Below are positions 44,087-52,562 of a stretch of DNA of 64,000 nucleotides, one piece after another (position 1 is the first letter of the stretch; each line of letters starts with the position of its first letter). Location: positions 58,630 to 122,629 of the forward strand of contig NZ_PJIZ01000006.1 of assembly GCF_021596505.1 (NCBI RefSeq), given 5' to 3'. The notes below the pieces were generated by a model. It saw nothing but the letters and a program-made list of their open reading frames with translations, did not search any database and was not told where the DNA came from. The stretch is from Nostoc sp. CMAA1605. Lineage in GTDB: Bacteria > Cyanobacteriota > Cyanobacteriia > Cyanobacteriales > Nostocaceae. The translations under genes were made by a program, and so were the position numbers.

Positions 44087-45340
44087 ATGGGGTTCATGCA
44101 CAAACAGTTTTTTCGGTTGGGATTTGCTTTTTTGGTGGCTTGTGGTTTGGTGTTCAGCACACTTATCCAACCAGCCGACGCATTGACGGAGGAACAGAAA
44201 TTAGTTTCAGAAGTTTGGCGCATTGTCAATCATGCTTATTTGGATGATACGTTTAATCATCAAAACTGGTCAGCTGTGCGGCAGAAGGCTTTGGAAAAGC
44301 CTTTCAAAGACCAAAAAGCTGCTTATGTAGCCATTCAGAATATGCTCAAGTCTCTTGATGACCCTTTTACAAGGTTTTTAGATCCTGAGCAGTACCGGAG
44401 TTTGCAGGTCAATACTTCGGGAGAATTGACTGGAGTGGGCTTACAAATTGCCCTTAACCCCGAAACTGGCAGACTAGAGGTGGTATCCCCTATTGAGGGT
44501 TCACCAGCCGATAAGGCGGGAATTAGACCCCGCGATCGCATTCTCAAAATTGAAGGGACTTCCACAGACAATTTAGCTCTAGATGAAGCCGCCGCCAGAA
44601 TGCGCGGCCCAATTGGTAGTTTGGTCACACTGTTAATTGAGCGAGAAGGCGATGGCGAGAGGGAAGTTAGAATTGTGCGCGATCGCATTGCTCTTAATCC
44701 CGTTGTGGCTGAATTACGCTCATCCCCTCAAGGTAAGTCTATCGGCTATTTACGCCTGACTCAATTCAACGCCAACGCTTCCACAGAGTTGGCGCACGCC
44801 ATTACTAGTCTAGAAAAAAAAGGCGCAGATGCCTACATTTTAGATTTACGCAATAATCCCGGCGGTTTACTACAAGCAGGCATTGAAATTGCCCGATTGT
44901 GGTTAGATGCTGGCACTATCGTTTACACAGTCAACCGCCAAGGTATCCAAGGCAGTTTTGATGCCTTTGGCCCGGCCTTAACTAAAGATCCTCTAGCTAT
45001 TTTAGTCAATCAGGGGACAGCCAGTGCTAGCGAAATTTTAGCCGGCGCACTGCAAGATAATCATCGTGCCACATTAGTAGGTGAAACTACCTTCGGCAAA
45101 GGTTTAATTCAATCTTTATTTGAACTTTCCGATGGTTCTGGTCTTGCCGTTACTATTGCCAAATATGAAACTCCTAATCATCGAGACATTAATAAATTAG
45201 GCATTAAACCAGATCAAGTCATATCCCAGCCGCCCATCAACCGCGATCAAATCGGCTCTCCAGTTGATTTGCAATATCAAGCAGCCGTGGAAATGTTGAG
45301 TAAAAATGCTGTGGTAGCGGGTGTAGAAGCTAGAGGATAG
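44087..45340 (+). CDS. ctpA: Carboxyl-terminal processing protease CtpA
   Basis: 417 residues from ATG at 44087 (ATG at 44096 possible), GAGG about 12 bases upstream. Signal peptide FAFLVACGLVFSTLIQ with cleavage near ADA; PDZ domain around residues 100-180 (LTGVGLQIALNPETGRLEVV); S41 catalytic Ser in LVNQGTASASEILAGALQDN and Lys in GETTFGKGLIQS. In cyanobacteria CtpA trims the C-terminus of D1 in the lumen so that the manganese cluster can assemble. Next to petBD, as in related genomes. Confidence 0.95.
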   Translation: MGFMHKQFFRLGFAFLVACGLVFSTLIQPADALTEEQKLVSEVWRIVNHAYLDDTFNHQNWSAVRQKALEKPFKDQKAAYVAIQNMLKSLDDPFTRFLDPEQYRSLQVNTSGELTGVGLQIALNPETGRLEVVSPIEGSPADKAGIRPRDRILKIEGTSTDNLALDEAAARMRGPIGSLVTLLIEREGDGEREVRIVRDRIALNPVVAELRSSPQGKSIGYLRLTQFNANASTELAHAITSLEKKGADAYILDLRNNPGGLLQAGIEIARLWLDAGTIVYTVNRQGIQGSFDAFGPALTKDPLAILVNQGTASASEILAGALQDNHRATLVGETTFGKGLIQSLFELSDGSGLAVTIAKYETPNHRDINKLGIKPDQVISQPPINRDQIGSPVDLQYQAAVEMLSKNAVVAGVEARG

Positions 45341-45650
45341 GGAATGGGGATTGGGGATTGGGGACTGGGGATTGGGGACTGGGGACTGGGGATTGGGGAC
45401 TGGGGACTGGGGACTGGGGACTGGGGACTAGGAACAAGATGAAATTGATTTCCTAACCTCAGCATCAGCTAAACACCGCGCTACGGTTAACAGAACTCAT
45501 TACTCAGCACTCATTACTCATTACTCATTACTCATTACTCAGCACTCATTACTCATTACTCATTACTCATTACTCATTACTCATTACTCATTACTCATTA
45601 CTCATTACTCAGCACTCATTACTCATTACTCAGCACTCTCAATCCATACC
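45341..45650. repeat. Large STRR block (GGGGACT/GGGGATT; TCATTAC/CTCAGCA)
   Basis: About 14 GGGGA(C/T)T heptamers (45345-45428), a CTAAACACC interspersed cassette (45468-45492), then about 20 CATTACT/CAGCACT heptamers (45489-45640). The longest array in the window. Confidence 0.95.
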
Positions 45651-45657
45651 CCACGCC

Positions 45658-46323
45658 CTAAAACACTGATAAATCAATTGCGGTTAAGCGTTGGTAGGCT
45701 TGGTCTATAATTCTTTGTCCCCGCAAGAAGCCGGTGTTAGCTCCAGGACAGATGTAGTGGAGTGTTTCTGGTGTAAAGATTTGTATAAGTTTTTGCAGGC
45801 TGTTAATTTGTCTTCGCCAATGAAAGGTTTTTGAGGTTTGAATTGGCACTGGTTCACCTTGCAGGTTAGGAACTAGGTGACGACCGGAAAACAGCACGCC
45901 TCCATAGTTGTTATAGTAGAGGCAAGATGAACCAGGGGAGTGTCCTGGTGTCCAAATTAATTGGGTTGTAGCATCTAAGGTTAGTTCTTGAGTAAAAGTA
46001 GTGACTGTTAATCCTGGTAGTAAATAGGCTTCTTGCTCTTGAATGATGACCTCACAACCAAAATGCTGCTGAATGTCTGAAGTTTTGCCAATAGCACCAC
46101 GATGGGTAATACATAACCATTTCACACCACCGTGCGATCGCAAAAAATCTTGACTTACTTCGTCTAATGATGGGCAATCTATGAGGATATTCCCTTCATT
46201 TCCTACAATGAAATAAGATGTTCCCCCTAGTGTGTCCCGATTTGGTGGAAAAGCAAAAATATTGTCTAGGACAAACCTTGGGGATTTAGTTGTAGGGCTT
46301 GATGGTTGAGGTACGGGGGACAT
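45658..46323 (-). CDS. MBL-fold protein with altered metal site
   Basis: 221 residues from ATG at 46323 (or 46329). It has the beta-lactamase-fold layout (GGTSYFIVGNEGNILIDCPS, IWTPGHSPGSSCLYYNNYGG, VLFSGRHLVPN) of glyoxalase II-like hydrolases. But the zinc motif HxHxDH is CITHRGAIGKTSD, and the Asp that normally bridges metals (SGD) is SGR; only one histidine (PGHSPGS) is kept. It is therefore probably not a normal metallo-hydrolase. Starts 134 bases from the divergent protease gene. Confidence 0.8.
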   Translation of the reverse strand: MSPVPQPSSPTTKSPRFVLDNIFAFPPNRDTLGGTSYFIVGNEGNILIDCPSLDEVSQDFLRSHGGVKWLCITHRGAIGKTSDIQQHFGCEVIIQEQEAYLLPGLTVTTFTQELTLDATTQLIWTPGHSPGSSCLYYNNYGGVLFSGRHLVPNLQGEPVPIQTSKTFHWRRQINSLQKLIQIFTPETLHYICPGANTGFLRGQRIIDQAYQRLTAIDLSVF

Positions 46324-46462
46324 GAGCAAATGTGGGGAGTAGGGACTAAGTTAAATTCAACAGGTAAAAAGCTGAGACAATAAAAGTTCTTTCTTTTTAC
46401 TTTTGTACTTTTACTGTTGCCTTCTGTTAGCAGGCTGTTTTTTCTCAATTAATGAAAAGCAA

Positions 46463-47947
46463 ATGACATTTTGGTTTCTCTTCCTACTGGGATTAGCTAC
46501 TTATCTCATGGTGCAGCGTAGTGTCGTCAATATCACCCGCACACCAATTTGGTTGTTATGGTTGGTATTAATGACACCTGCATTATTATTAAGTGGTTGG
46601 ACTTTGGTGTATGGGGTCAAACAACCTCCACCACCATCACTGATTATCTGGCCGGCAATCATCTGCCTTTTGTTATACTGGCTGTTGTTTCAGTGGGGAC
46701 GGCAACCACCAAGGGATCAACAAACCCAAACCACAACCCAAACCCCAGAATCACAATCGGCTATCCATCCTACCGCAGAACAAGCACCTGTGCGTCCCAT
46801 TGAACCTACGGAAGAAACCCAACTCAGAAATTGCTTTCCCTGGTCTATTTACTACATTCAGAACATTGAGTATAGACCCCAAGCAATTATCTGTCGTGGT
46901 CAGTTGAGAACAACACCTATTCAAGCCTATCAGCAGATTAGAGCCAATATCGAAGCACAATTTGGCGATCGCTTTTTGATTATCTTTCAAGAAGGTTTTA
47001 ACGGTAAGCCTTTCTTTGTGTTAGTTCCTAATACGCAAGCCGCAAGAGCCGGAAGCACTAACAAGCAAGAACAATTAACCAGACCTGGATTAGCACTTTT
47101 GCTCGTTTTAGCCACTTTAGTCACTACCTCATGGGTGGGTCTGACCATTGCTGACATTAATCCTAAAACTCTATCATCAAACCCACTGCTTTTTTTACAA
47201 GGATTACCCTATGCCTTAGCCTTGATGACTATTTTGGGTATCCACGAATTAGGACATTATTTAACTGCTAGATTCTACAAAATTCGCTCTACACTGCCTT
47301 ACTTTATACCGATGCCCTTTTTCTTGGGAACTTTTGGGGCATTTATTCAAATGAAAAGTCCTATTCCCAACCGCAAAGCTTTATTTGATGTCAGTATTGC
47401 TGGGCCACTGGCGGGTTTTATTGCGACATTGCCTTTAGTGATTTGGGGTTTGGCACACTCAGATATTGTCCCTTTGAATGACAAAACCAGTATTTTGAAC
47501 CCCGATGCACTCAACCCAAAATACTCTATTCTTATAGCAATACTCGCTAAAATCGCTCTAGGTGGTGCATTAACTGCAAAATCGGCTATTGATTTACATC
47601 CTGTAGCAGTGGCGGGTTTTCTAGGGTTAATCGTCACAGCTTTGAATTTAATGCCTGTGGGACAGCTAGATGGCGGACATATTGTCCATGCGATGTTCGG
47701 ACAACGCACAGCCATGTTAATTGGTCAAATTGCCCGTTTGTTATTACTTATGCTGTCCTTAGTGCAACCAGAATTTTTTGTCTGGGCAATTATTCTTTTG
47801 TTTATACCGTTAATTGATGAACCTGCTTTAGATGATGTCACCGAACTAGATAACAAACGTGACATCCTCGGTTTAATGGCAATGGCTTTATTGGTGGTAA
47901 TTATACTGCCCATGCCCCAGGCGATCGCCAATTTATTAGGAATTTAG
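46463..47947 (+). CDS. Site-2 protease family membrane metalloprotease (EGY-like)
   Basis: 494 residues from ATG at 46463. An N-terminal pair of membrane helices and a ~110-residue soluble domain (NCFPWSIYYIQNIEYRPQAI) precede the M50 core: zinc motif ILGIHELGHYLTARFY (HExxH), FIPMPFFLGTFGAFIQMKSP, and the second ligand motif LMPVGQLDGGHIVHAMFGQR. The layout matches plant EGY1-type chloroplast proteases and their cyanobacterial homologues. Substrate unknown; regulated intramembrane proteolysis is likely. Confidence 0.9.
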   Translation: MTFWFLFLLGLATYLMVQRSVVNITRTPIWLLWLVLMTPALLLSGWTLVYGVKQPPPPSLIIWPAIICLLLYWLLFQWGRQPPRDQQTQTTTQTPESQSAIHPTAEQAPVRPIEPTEETQLRNCFPWSIYYIQNIEYRPQAIICRGQLRTTPIQAYQQIRANIEAQFGDRFLIIFQEGFNGKPFFVLVPNTQAARAGSTNKQEQLTRPGLALLLVLATLVTTSWVGLTIADINPKTLSSNPLLFLQGLPYALALMTILGIHELGHYLTARFYKIRSTLPYFIPMPFFLGTFGAFIQMKSPIPNRKALFDVSIAGPLAGFIATLPLVIWGLAHSDIVPLNDKTSILNPDALNPKYSILIAILAKIALGGALTAKSAIDLHPVAVAGFLGLIVTALNLMPVGQLDGGHIVHAMFGQRTAMLIGQIARLLLLMLSLVQPEFFVWAIILLFIPLIDEPALDDVTELDNKRDILGLMAMALLVVIILPMPQAIANLLGI

Positions 47948-48139
47948 CAGCACAAAGGGATGCAGTAGAATGGTGTCAATATTTGTAGTTGAAATGGACA
48001 GGGGGCAGGGAGAAAGAGGGTTTTAGCTGATTAGCAAATAGGTTCATTCGATATTTCCTCCCCCTGCCTCCCTTGCCTCCCCTGCTCACCTAAGCGATTG
48101 TATACTTTTTAGCTGGAAGTACCTAAAATCCTCTGTCTC

Positions 48140-48700
48140 CTAATTTGCTGACTTAGCCACTTCCGAAGTTGTCTTCGCAGGCGCACCACCACCCATACGA
48201 ATCTCAGAAGTGAAGGCAGCCATACTAAATCCACTAGCATCCTTAAAAACACTAACTCGCATCCGTAAATTGGGACTAGCAAACCACAAACGTTCTTCTG
48301 ACTGGACTTTTGTGGATTCTGTTGTTATAGTCAACGCCTCATCAGTGCCAATTTTATACCTGCCGATAGTTAGTTCTTGTTGAGCATTTCCCTTTGCTTG
48401 CAGTAATCTGCCTTCATGGGGATTATCTTCATCTGGCACAGAAACTAATAAAGTAGAGGCTGGTTTTTCTCTCTCCGATTTTATCGGGTCTTTCCAGGTG
48501 ACTGTTGCTGCACAGACAGCTGCACTAGGGGAAATTTCATATTGTTGACAAAGTTTGATCACTTCTGGGTGATCAGCTGCTATTGTCTCAATAATCAGGT
48601 TGGATTTACCGTCTTCCGATGGCTTAACGTCTAAACTGTGACTGCTGCGATGGGAAAACCATTTTCCAGCACTCAACTCAAAAAATTCTTCAATATTCAT
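48140..48700 (-). CDS. Phycobiliprotein chromophore lyase, CpcS/CpeS family
   Basis: 186 residues. [20 protein letters not shown] is the hallmark N-terminus of CpcS/CpeS lyases, followed by a lipocalin-like beta barrel ([51 protein letters not shown]). These attach phycocyanobilin to Cys-84 of phycobiliprotein subunits. Anabaena has two or more family members; I cannot say which one this is (CpeS or CpcU type). 73 bases downstream of a HEAT-repeat gene on the same strand. Confidence 0.9.
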   Translation of the reverse strand: MNIEEFFELSAGKWFSHRSSHSLDVKPSEDGKSNLIIETIAADHPEVIKLCQQYEISPSAAVCAATVTWKDPIKSEREKPASTLLVSVPDEDNPHEGRLLQAKGNAQQELTIGRYKIGTDEALTITTESTKVQSEERLWFASPNLRMRVSVFKDASGFSMAAFTSEIRMGGGAPAKTTSEVAKSAN

Positions 48701-48773
48701 AATTAAAATTACCCTGCATCAAAATACGAAAATCCCACTTCTTATTATTAAAAAGCAGCTGGGGGTTTTAATA

Positions 48774-49454
48774 TTAAACTTGATTACCACTTTGCTCAAG
48801 TCTGTTCAGACCGATTCTTGCTGCTTCCGCAACGTTGGGATGACTATCTTTGGTTAAATATTTCAAAGCTGAGATACTTTTAGCAGTAGGCAGATGCCCT
48901 AAAGATTCTGCTAGCCGTTGTCTGATTAACCAATCATCAGATTGAGCAAAGCGCAGGAGATGATCTACTGAATCAACATCTTGGATTTCTCCCAAGGCTG
49001 AGATTGCTGCTTCTTGTAAAACCATTTCCGAACTATCTAAAGCTTGAATTAAGATGTCGCGCGCCCGTGGATCTTTGAGATTACCAAGGGAGACAGCCGC
49101 ACTAAAGCGCACTAGCCAATCAGTATCTTCATAAAACGCCCTAGCTAGTGTTTCAAAAGCCCTGATATCACCTAAATAGCCCAAAGCCCCAGCCGCATCC
49201 GCACGCATCCCATAATCTGGGTCATTTTGCAGAATATCAATTAAAATTTCATAGCATTCAGTTGTTTGCTTGATACCCAGAGCAAAAATTGCCATCGATC
49301 GCAGCTGTAAAGATTCATCATCCAACACTTTTTTAATCAGAGGCACAGCATCTTCAGCAGGGACATCCCGCAAATTAGCTAAGGCTACCATGCGATCGCG
49401 CAAATTCGGACTTTCTAGCTGAGAAGAAATTTCCTGCAAGTGTGGAACAGTCAT
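48774..49454 (-). CDS. HEAT-repeat protein, NblB/CpcE-like
   Basis: 226 residues built of about six HEAT repeats (RMVALANLRDVPAEDAVPLI, SMAIFALGIKQTTECYEILI, MRADAAGALGYLGDIRAFET, QEAAISALGEIQDVDSVDHL). Length and repeat type match NblB, needed for phycobilisome breakdown, and the CpcE/F lyase relatives. Placement directly upstream of a CpcS-type lyase supports a phycobilisome role. Naming it nblB would need phylogeny. Confidence 0.8.
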   Translation of the reverse strand: MTVPHLQEISSQLESPNLRDRMVALANLRDVPAEDAVPLIKKVLDDESLQLRSMAIFALGIKQTTECYEILIDILQNDPDYGMRADAAGALGYLGDIRAFETLARAFYEDTDWLVRFSAAVSLGNLKDPRARDILIQALDSSEMVLQEAAISALGEIQDVDSVDHLLRFAQSDDWLIRQRLAESLGHLPTAKSISALKYLTKDSHPNVAEAARIGLNRLEQSGNQV

Positions 49455-49507
49455 TGTAGTTTTCAGCGAATTCTTAATCTATCTTTACTTTACTTTACTC
49501 AAGCTCT

Positions 49508-49609
49508 CATGTGGGAATTGGGCATTGGGAATTGGGGAAAAGGTAGACAAGGTAGCCGGAGAGAAAAAACTAATGACTAATGACTAATGACTAATGACTA
49601 TGGACTATT
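49508..49609. repeat. STRR block (ATTGGGC-like, AAGGTAGAC, TAATGAC)
   Basis: ATTGGGA/C heptamers, two AAGGTAG(A/C)C units and five TAATGAC heptamers next to the TnpB element. Confidence 0.85.
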
Positions 49610-49641
49610 GACCAAAAGAATGGGATACAAGCCCCGTTCTT

Positions 49642-49782
49642 CTAGGACGGCTTTTTATTAATTTTCAACTTCCGAACTAATTCCCTAAGCACATCAGACT
49701 TTGTTCTTTTAGTTGATTGGCAATATTCCTCAAGATGCGACAACTCTTCTTCTGTTAGCCTGAAAAATACACTTTTATTCAT
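49642..49782 (-). CDS. Small ribbon-helix-helix protein next to tnpB (46 aa)
   Basis: 46 residues from ATG at 49782: MNKSVFFRLTEEELSHLEEY followed by KRTKSDVLRELVRKLKI. This is a CopG/Arc-type ribbon-helix-helix pattern (beta strand KSVFFRL, two helices). It is divergent from tnpB, 51 bases away, and may repress the shared promoter. Its 3' end lies in a hairpin (AAGCCCCGTTCTTCTAGGAC region, 49630-49655) like the end structures of IS605-type elements. Confidence 0.6.
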   Translation of the reverse strand: MNKSVFFRLTEEELSHLEEYCQSTKRTKSDVLRELVRKLKINKKPS

Positions 49783-49833
49783 TGATTTGTATGTCGTTAT
49801 GATATACAATAATACCAGATGTCAGTAAATTAA

Positions 49834-51093
49834 ATGAAAGCTAGATATCAATTCCGTTTCTACCCAACAGACCAACAGCAAAAGCTTTTAGCTCAGTTGT
49901 TTGGTTGTGTGCGCGTAGTTTGGAATGATGCGCTGACTATTTGCAAGCAGTCTGTTAGCGTACCACTCCGTGGAAGCAAGCTACGCGGAGCGTCTCGTAG
50001 AGAAGCGGGCGAGCTTACCTGCTCGACAAAGCTTCCTAGCAACAACGACTTACAAAAGTTGGTGATTACGCAAGCTAAAAAGACTAATGAACGCTCATGG
50101 TTGTCTGATGTTTCTAATATCCCGTTGCAGCAGTCTGTAGTTGATTTAGGAGTTGCTTACAAAAACTTTTTTGATTCACTCAATGGTAAACGAAAAGGTA
50201 AAAAAGTAGGTACACCTAAGTTTAAAAAGAAGATAGGGAGGCAATCAGCGCGATTCAGAATTGGTGGATTTTCAATCAAAGGGGATGAAATATACTTAGC
50301 CAGAATTGGTAATGTTAAACCTATCTGGTCAAGACAATTACCTTCTGCACCAAGTAGTGTAACTGTTATTAAAGATTGTGCTAACCGCTACTTTCTCAGC
50401 TTTGTTGTAGATGTCGAGCCTATTCAATCTGATGCCAAAAACCAAAGTATTGGTATTGATTTAGGAATCAAGACTTTTGCAGTTATGAGCAATGAAGAGA
50501 AAGCAATAAGCCTAGATTACTCACAGCAAGACCGCAAAATTCGTAAACTACAACGCAAGTTAGCGAGGCAACAGAAAGGTTCTAAACGTCGTGAACGTAC
50601 TCGTATAAAGATTGCTAAACAACACAACGAAATTGCAGATACCCGTAAAGATTTCCTGCACAAACTATCTACCAAAATAGTTAGCGAGAACCAAACTATT
50701 GTTTTGGAAGATTTGAATGTGTCAGGGATGGTCAAGAATCGTAAGCTAGCAAGAGTAATTAGCTTGCAGGGTTGGAGAGAATTTCGGGTGTTTTGTGAGG
50801 CTAAGTCTGAAAAACTTAATAGAGATTTCAGGGTAATTAATAGATGGGAACCTACCAGCCAGATTTGTTCTTGCTGTGGGTATCGTTGGGGTAAACTCGA
50901 TTTAAAAGTTCGGACAGTTCAGTGTTTGAATTGTGGCACTGAACACGACCGAGATGAGAATGCAGCAAAAAACATAAACAAAGTCGGGATAGGGCATTGC
51001 CACGACTCTAAACGGGCGCAGAGGCAGAGTAAGACTACTTCGGTAGCATCAGTCAGTGAAGCGTCAAGAATCACCTCGCCTTCAGGCAGGTGA
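49834..51093 (+). CDS. tnpB: TnpB, RNA-guided nuclease of IS200/IS605-type element
   Basis: 419 residues. RuvC-like triad: SIGIDLGIKTFAVMS (Asp), TIVLEDLNVSGMVKN (Glu) and EHDRDENAAKNI (Asp), with a zinc ribbon between (ICSCCGYRWGKLD and TVQCLNCGTEHD). The N-terminal part (KARYQFRFYPTDQQQKLLAQ, VVWNDALTICKQ) is typical. Between residues about 40 and 66 there is an in-frame insertion (SVPLRGSKLRGASRREAGEL) derived from a genomic interspersed repeat. No tnpA is present, so the element could move only with help in trans. Confidence 0.93.
   Translation: MKARYQFRFYPTDQQQKLLAQLFGCVRVVWNDALTICKQSVSVPLRGSKLRGASRREAGELTCSTKLPSNNDLQKLVITQAKKTNERSWLSDVSNIPLQQSVVDLGVAYKNFFDSLNGKRKGKKVGTPKFKKKIGRQSARFRIGGFSIKGDEIYLARIGNVKPIWSRQLPSAPSSVTVIKDCANRYFLSFVVDVEPIQSDAKNQSIGIDLGIKTFAVMSNEEKAISLDYSQQDRKIRKLQRKLARQQKGSKRRERTRIKIAKQHNEIADTRKDFLHKLSTKIVSENQTIVLEDLNVSGMVKNRKLARVISLQGWREFRVFCEAKSEKLNRDFRVINRWEPTSQICSCCGYRWGKLDLKVRTVQCLNCGTEHDRDENAAKNINKVGIGHCHDSKRAQRQSKTTSVASVSEASRITSPSGR
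51071..51093 (+). ncRNA. Candidate right-end hairpin / reRNA end of the tnpB element
   Basis: TCACCT-c-GCC-TTCA-GGC-AGGTGA forms a strong hairpin exactly over the tnpB stop codon. In IS605-type elements the guide (omega/reRNA) derives from the 3' end of tnpB and the flanking DNA, so this hairpin may mark the scaffold with guide sequence beginning shortly after 51093. Boundaries are inferred. Confidence 0.4.
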
Positions 51094-51242
51094 GTATGTC
51101 AATAATCCTGTATCTGACTTAGCAAAGATAATTAACAGTCAGTTGTTCCTCTAGGATGACGAGAACAAGGAGTTGATTGGCGAATGTAGGTGGAAGAAAC
51201 ACACACCTAATACCTTGGTGTTCACATCCCAGGAGAAAACCT

Positions 51243-51758
51243 ATGGTTCAACTAACAGAACGTCCTGTCTCCAGAATCACCAACTTACAAGAAAAATTCG
51301 TTTACGAAATTTGTGCTATGTACGACGCTGAACAACGCTTTTGGGAAGCACAACAGATGATGTTGCAGTGTTGTCAAAATGGTCAGTTAAAGTCTTTGAT
51401 TGAGACTCACATTCGGGAAACAGAACAACAAATTCAAAATCTAGAACAGGTGTTCAATACTTTGGGACAACAACCTAAGCGGATCACCTGTGATGCGGCT
51501 GCGGGTTTAGTCAGTGATGGTCAAAAATTCATGCTGCTAGCTGCGGAAAATCAGAAAATTCTCACGTTAGGACTAGCCGGATCTCAAGCCAAGGTAGAAC
51601 AACTAGAAATTGCTTGCTACCGTGGTTTGATTCAAGTAGCTGAACAGATAGGAAAACAAGATGCTGTGAAATTACTACAGCAAAACTTGCAGCAGGAAGA
51701 ACAAACCGCGAAAAAACTAGAACAGCATATGCCACATTTACTTAAGGAGTGTAAGTAG
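51243..51758 (+). CDS. DUF892 (YciF-type) ferritin-like protein
   Basis: 171 residues from ATG at 51243, preceded by CAGGAG 9 bases upstream; the open frame from 51177 is not used. Four-helix bundle pattern with KFVYEICAMYDAEQRFWEAQ, THIRETEQQIQNLEQVFNTL, LEIACYRGLIQVAEQIGKQD and LLQQNLQQEEQTAKKLEQHM; the spaced Glu/His residues are the di-iron ligands of DUF892. Members are stress-induced in bacteria. A terminator follows. Confidence 0.88.
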   Translation: MVQLTERPVSRITNLQEKFVYEICAMYDAEQRFWEAQQMMLQCCQNGQLKSLIETHIRETEQQIQNLEQVFNTLGQQPKRITCDAAAGLVSDGQKFMLLAAENQKILTLGLAGSQAKVEQLEIACYRGLIQVAEQIGKQDAVKLLQQNLQQEEQTAKKLEQHMPHLLKECK

Positions 51759-51816
51759 TCAACTGAGCTAAATTTCTATGTCTCAGTGTGAATTTTGAGA
51801 ACCCATAGCTAAAAGA

Positions 51817-51848
51817 AAGCGAGGTTAAGACGACCTCGCTTGCGTTTT
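51817..51848. terminator. Bidirectional terminator
   Basis: AAGCGAGGT / ACCTCGCTT, 9 bp stem with 7-base loop, flanked by GCGTTTTATT on the right and by A-rich sequence on the left. It can end the DUF892 transcript and overlaps the stop of the convergent Cys-rich gene. Confidence 0.75.
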
Positions 51849-52040
51849 ATTGTTAGTATCACGATGAGATTGGGAATGAGTGCGATTTGCTTGAGCTTCT
51901 AGCCATCCATCTAGACAATACTCCGCCCAACAAAAGCAATATTCATTCCAGCAAAAATCACATAATCTCTCACCAGAGAAGGAATCGCCGCCATTTCTCT
52001 GTGTGGGACAGTAACGAGGGCATGGGAAGTAATTAGTCAT
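51825..52040 (-). CDS. Small cysteine-rich hypothetical protein
   Basis: 71 residues from ATG at 52040, MTNYFPCPRYCPTQRNGGDS then RLCDFCWNEYCFCWAEYCLD: seven cysteines, six of them within 37 residues, plus four aromatic residues between them. It looks like a metal-binding or cluster-binding module; the C-terminal 25 residues are polar. No family recognised. The stop lies in a terminator hairpin, and coding status is plausible but unproven. Confidence 0.5.
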   Translation of the reverse strand: MTNYFPCPRYCPTQRNGGDSFSGERLCDFCWNEYCFCWAEYCLDGWLEAQANRTHSQSHRDTNNKTQARSS

Positions 52041-52358
52041 TGCTTCCTCTATCAGAAAATTACTACACTAGTCGTCAATTTTCTCAGATCCCGAAAAAAT
52101 TACCAATCTAAGTTGTGTGAGTATATGGATTGATTACCTATTTTTTTGGTGTTAGCCTACTATCATCGGCAATTCAAAGGGAAAACCGATGTATATAGTA
52201 AATTTTATTTTTGCTTGATTACCGAATTATTTCACTTGCATAAATGTAATATTTTTAACTAAAACTTTAAGTTTATGATAGTCACCGTATCAATACAAGG
52301 TGATTAATTCAGTATTATTACATATAAACTCTTTTCAATAACTTCATCAATTGCAGTA

Positions 52359-52399
52359 AAGATAGTGAATTTAGATGAAAATTTCACTATCTTATTTTT
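52359..52399 (+). terminator. Orphan terminator-like hairpin 1
   Basis: AAGATAGTGAA / TTCACTATCTT, 11-bp perfect stem with 13-base loop, followed by ATTTTTC. No upstream CDS on the plus strand within 600 bases. Confidence 0.7.
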
Positions 52400-52419
52400 C
52401 TAAATTCAGTAATGACAAA

Positions 52420-52562
52420 TCTATTTTAAGTAGTTAGACTTTACTTCATAAAGAGATTACCGAAAGGTAAAGAGCTGAAGTTGTAAGACACCAAATTTTT
52501 AAATAGGTTTAGAGTTCAGTATTCCACTTAAACTAACCGTAGAGTTCCCCTACGGTTTTTTA
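52420..52562 (+). ncRNA. Candidate small RNA
   Basis: Between the two orphan terminators. Contains TTACC-GAAA-GGTAA (52457-52470), a GNRA tetraloop hairpin, and ends in the strong terminator at 52535-52562. 5' end not defined. It matches none of the small RNAs I can recognise by eye (6S, Yfr1, tmRNA, RNase P). Confidence 0.4.
52535..52562 (+). terminator. Orphan terminator 2
   Basis: AACCGTAG / CTACGGTT, 8-bp perfect stem, 7-base loop, followed by TTTTTTA. Classic intrinsic terminator without a preceding protein gene. Confidence 0.85.

Noticed and set aside
45489..45640. Possible CRISPR array
   Set aside because: Repeats are contiguous heptamers without spacers; same for the other arrays in the window. 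No cas genes are present.
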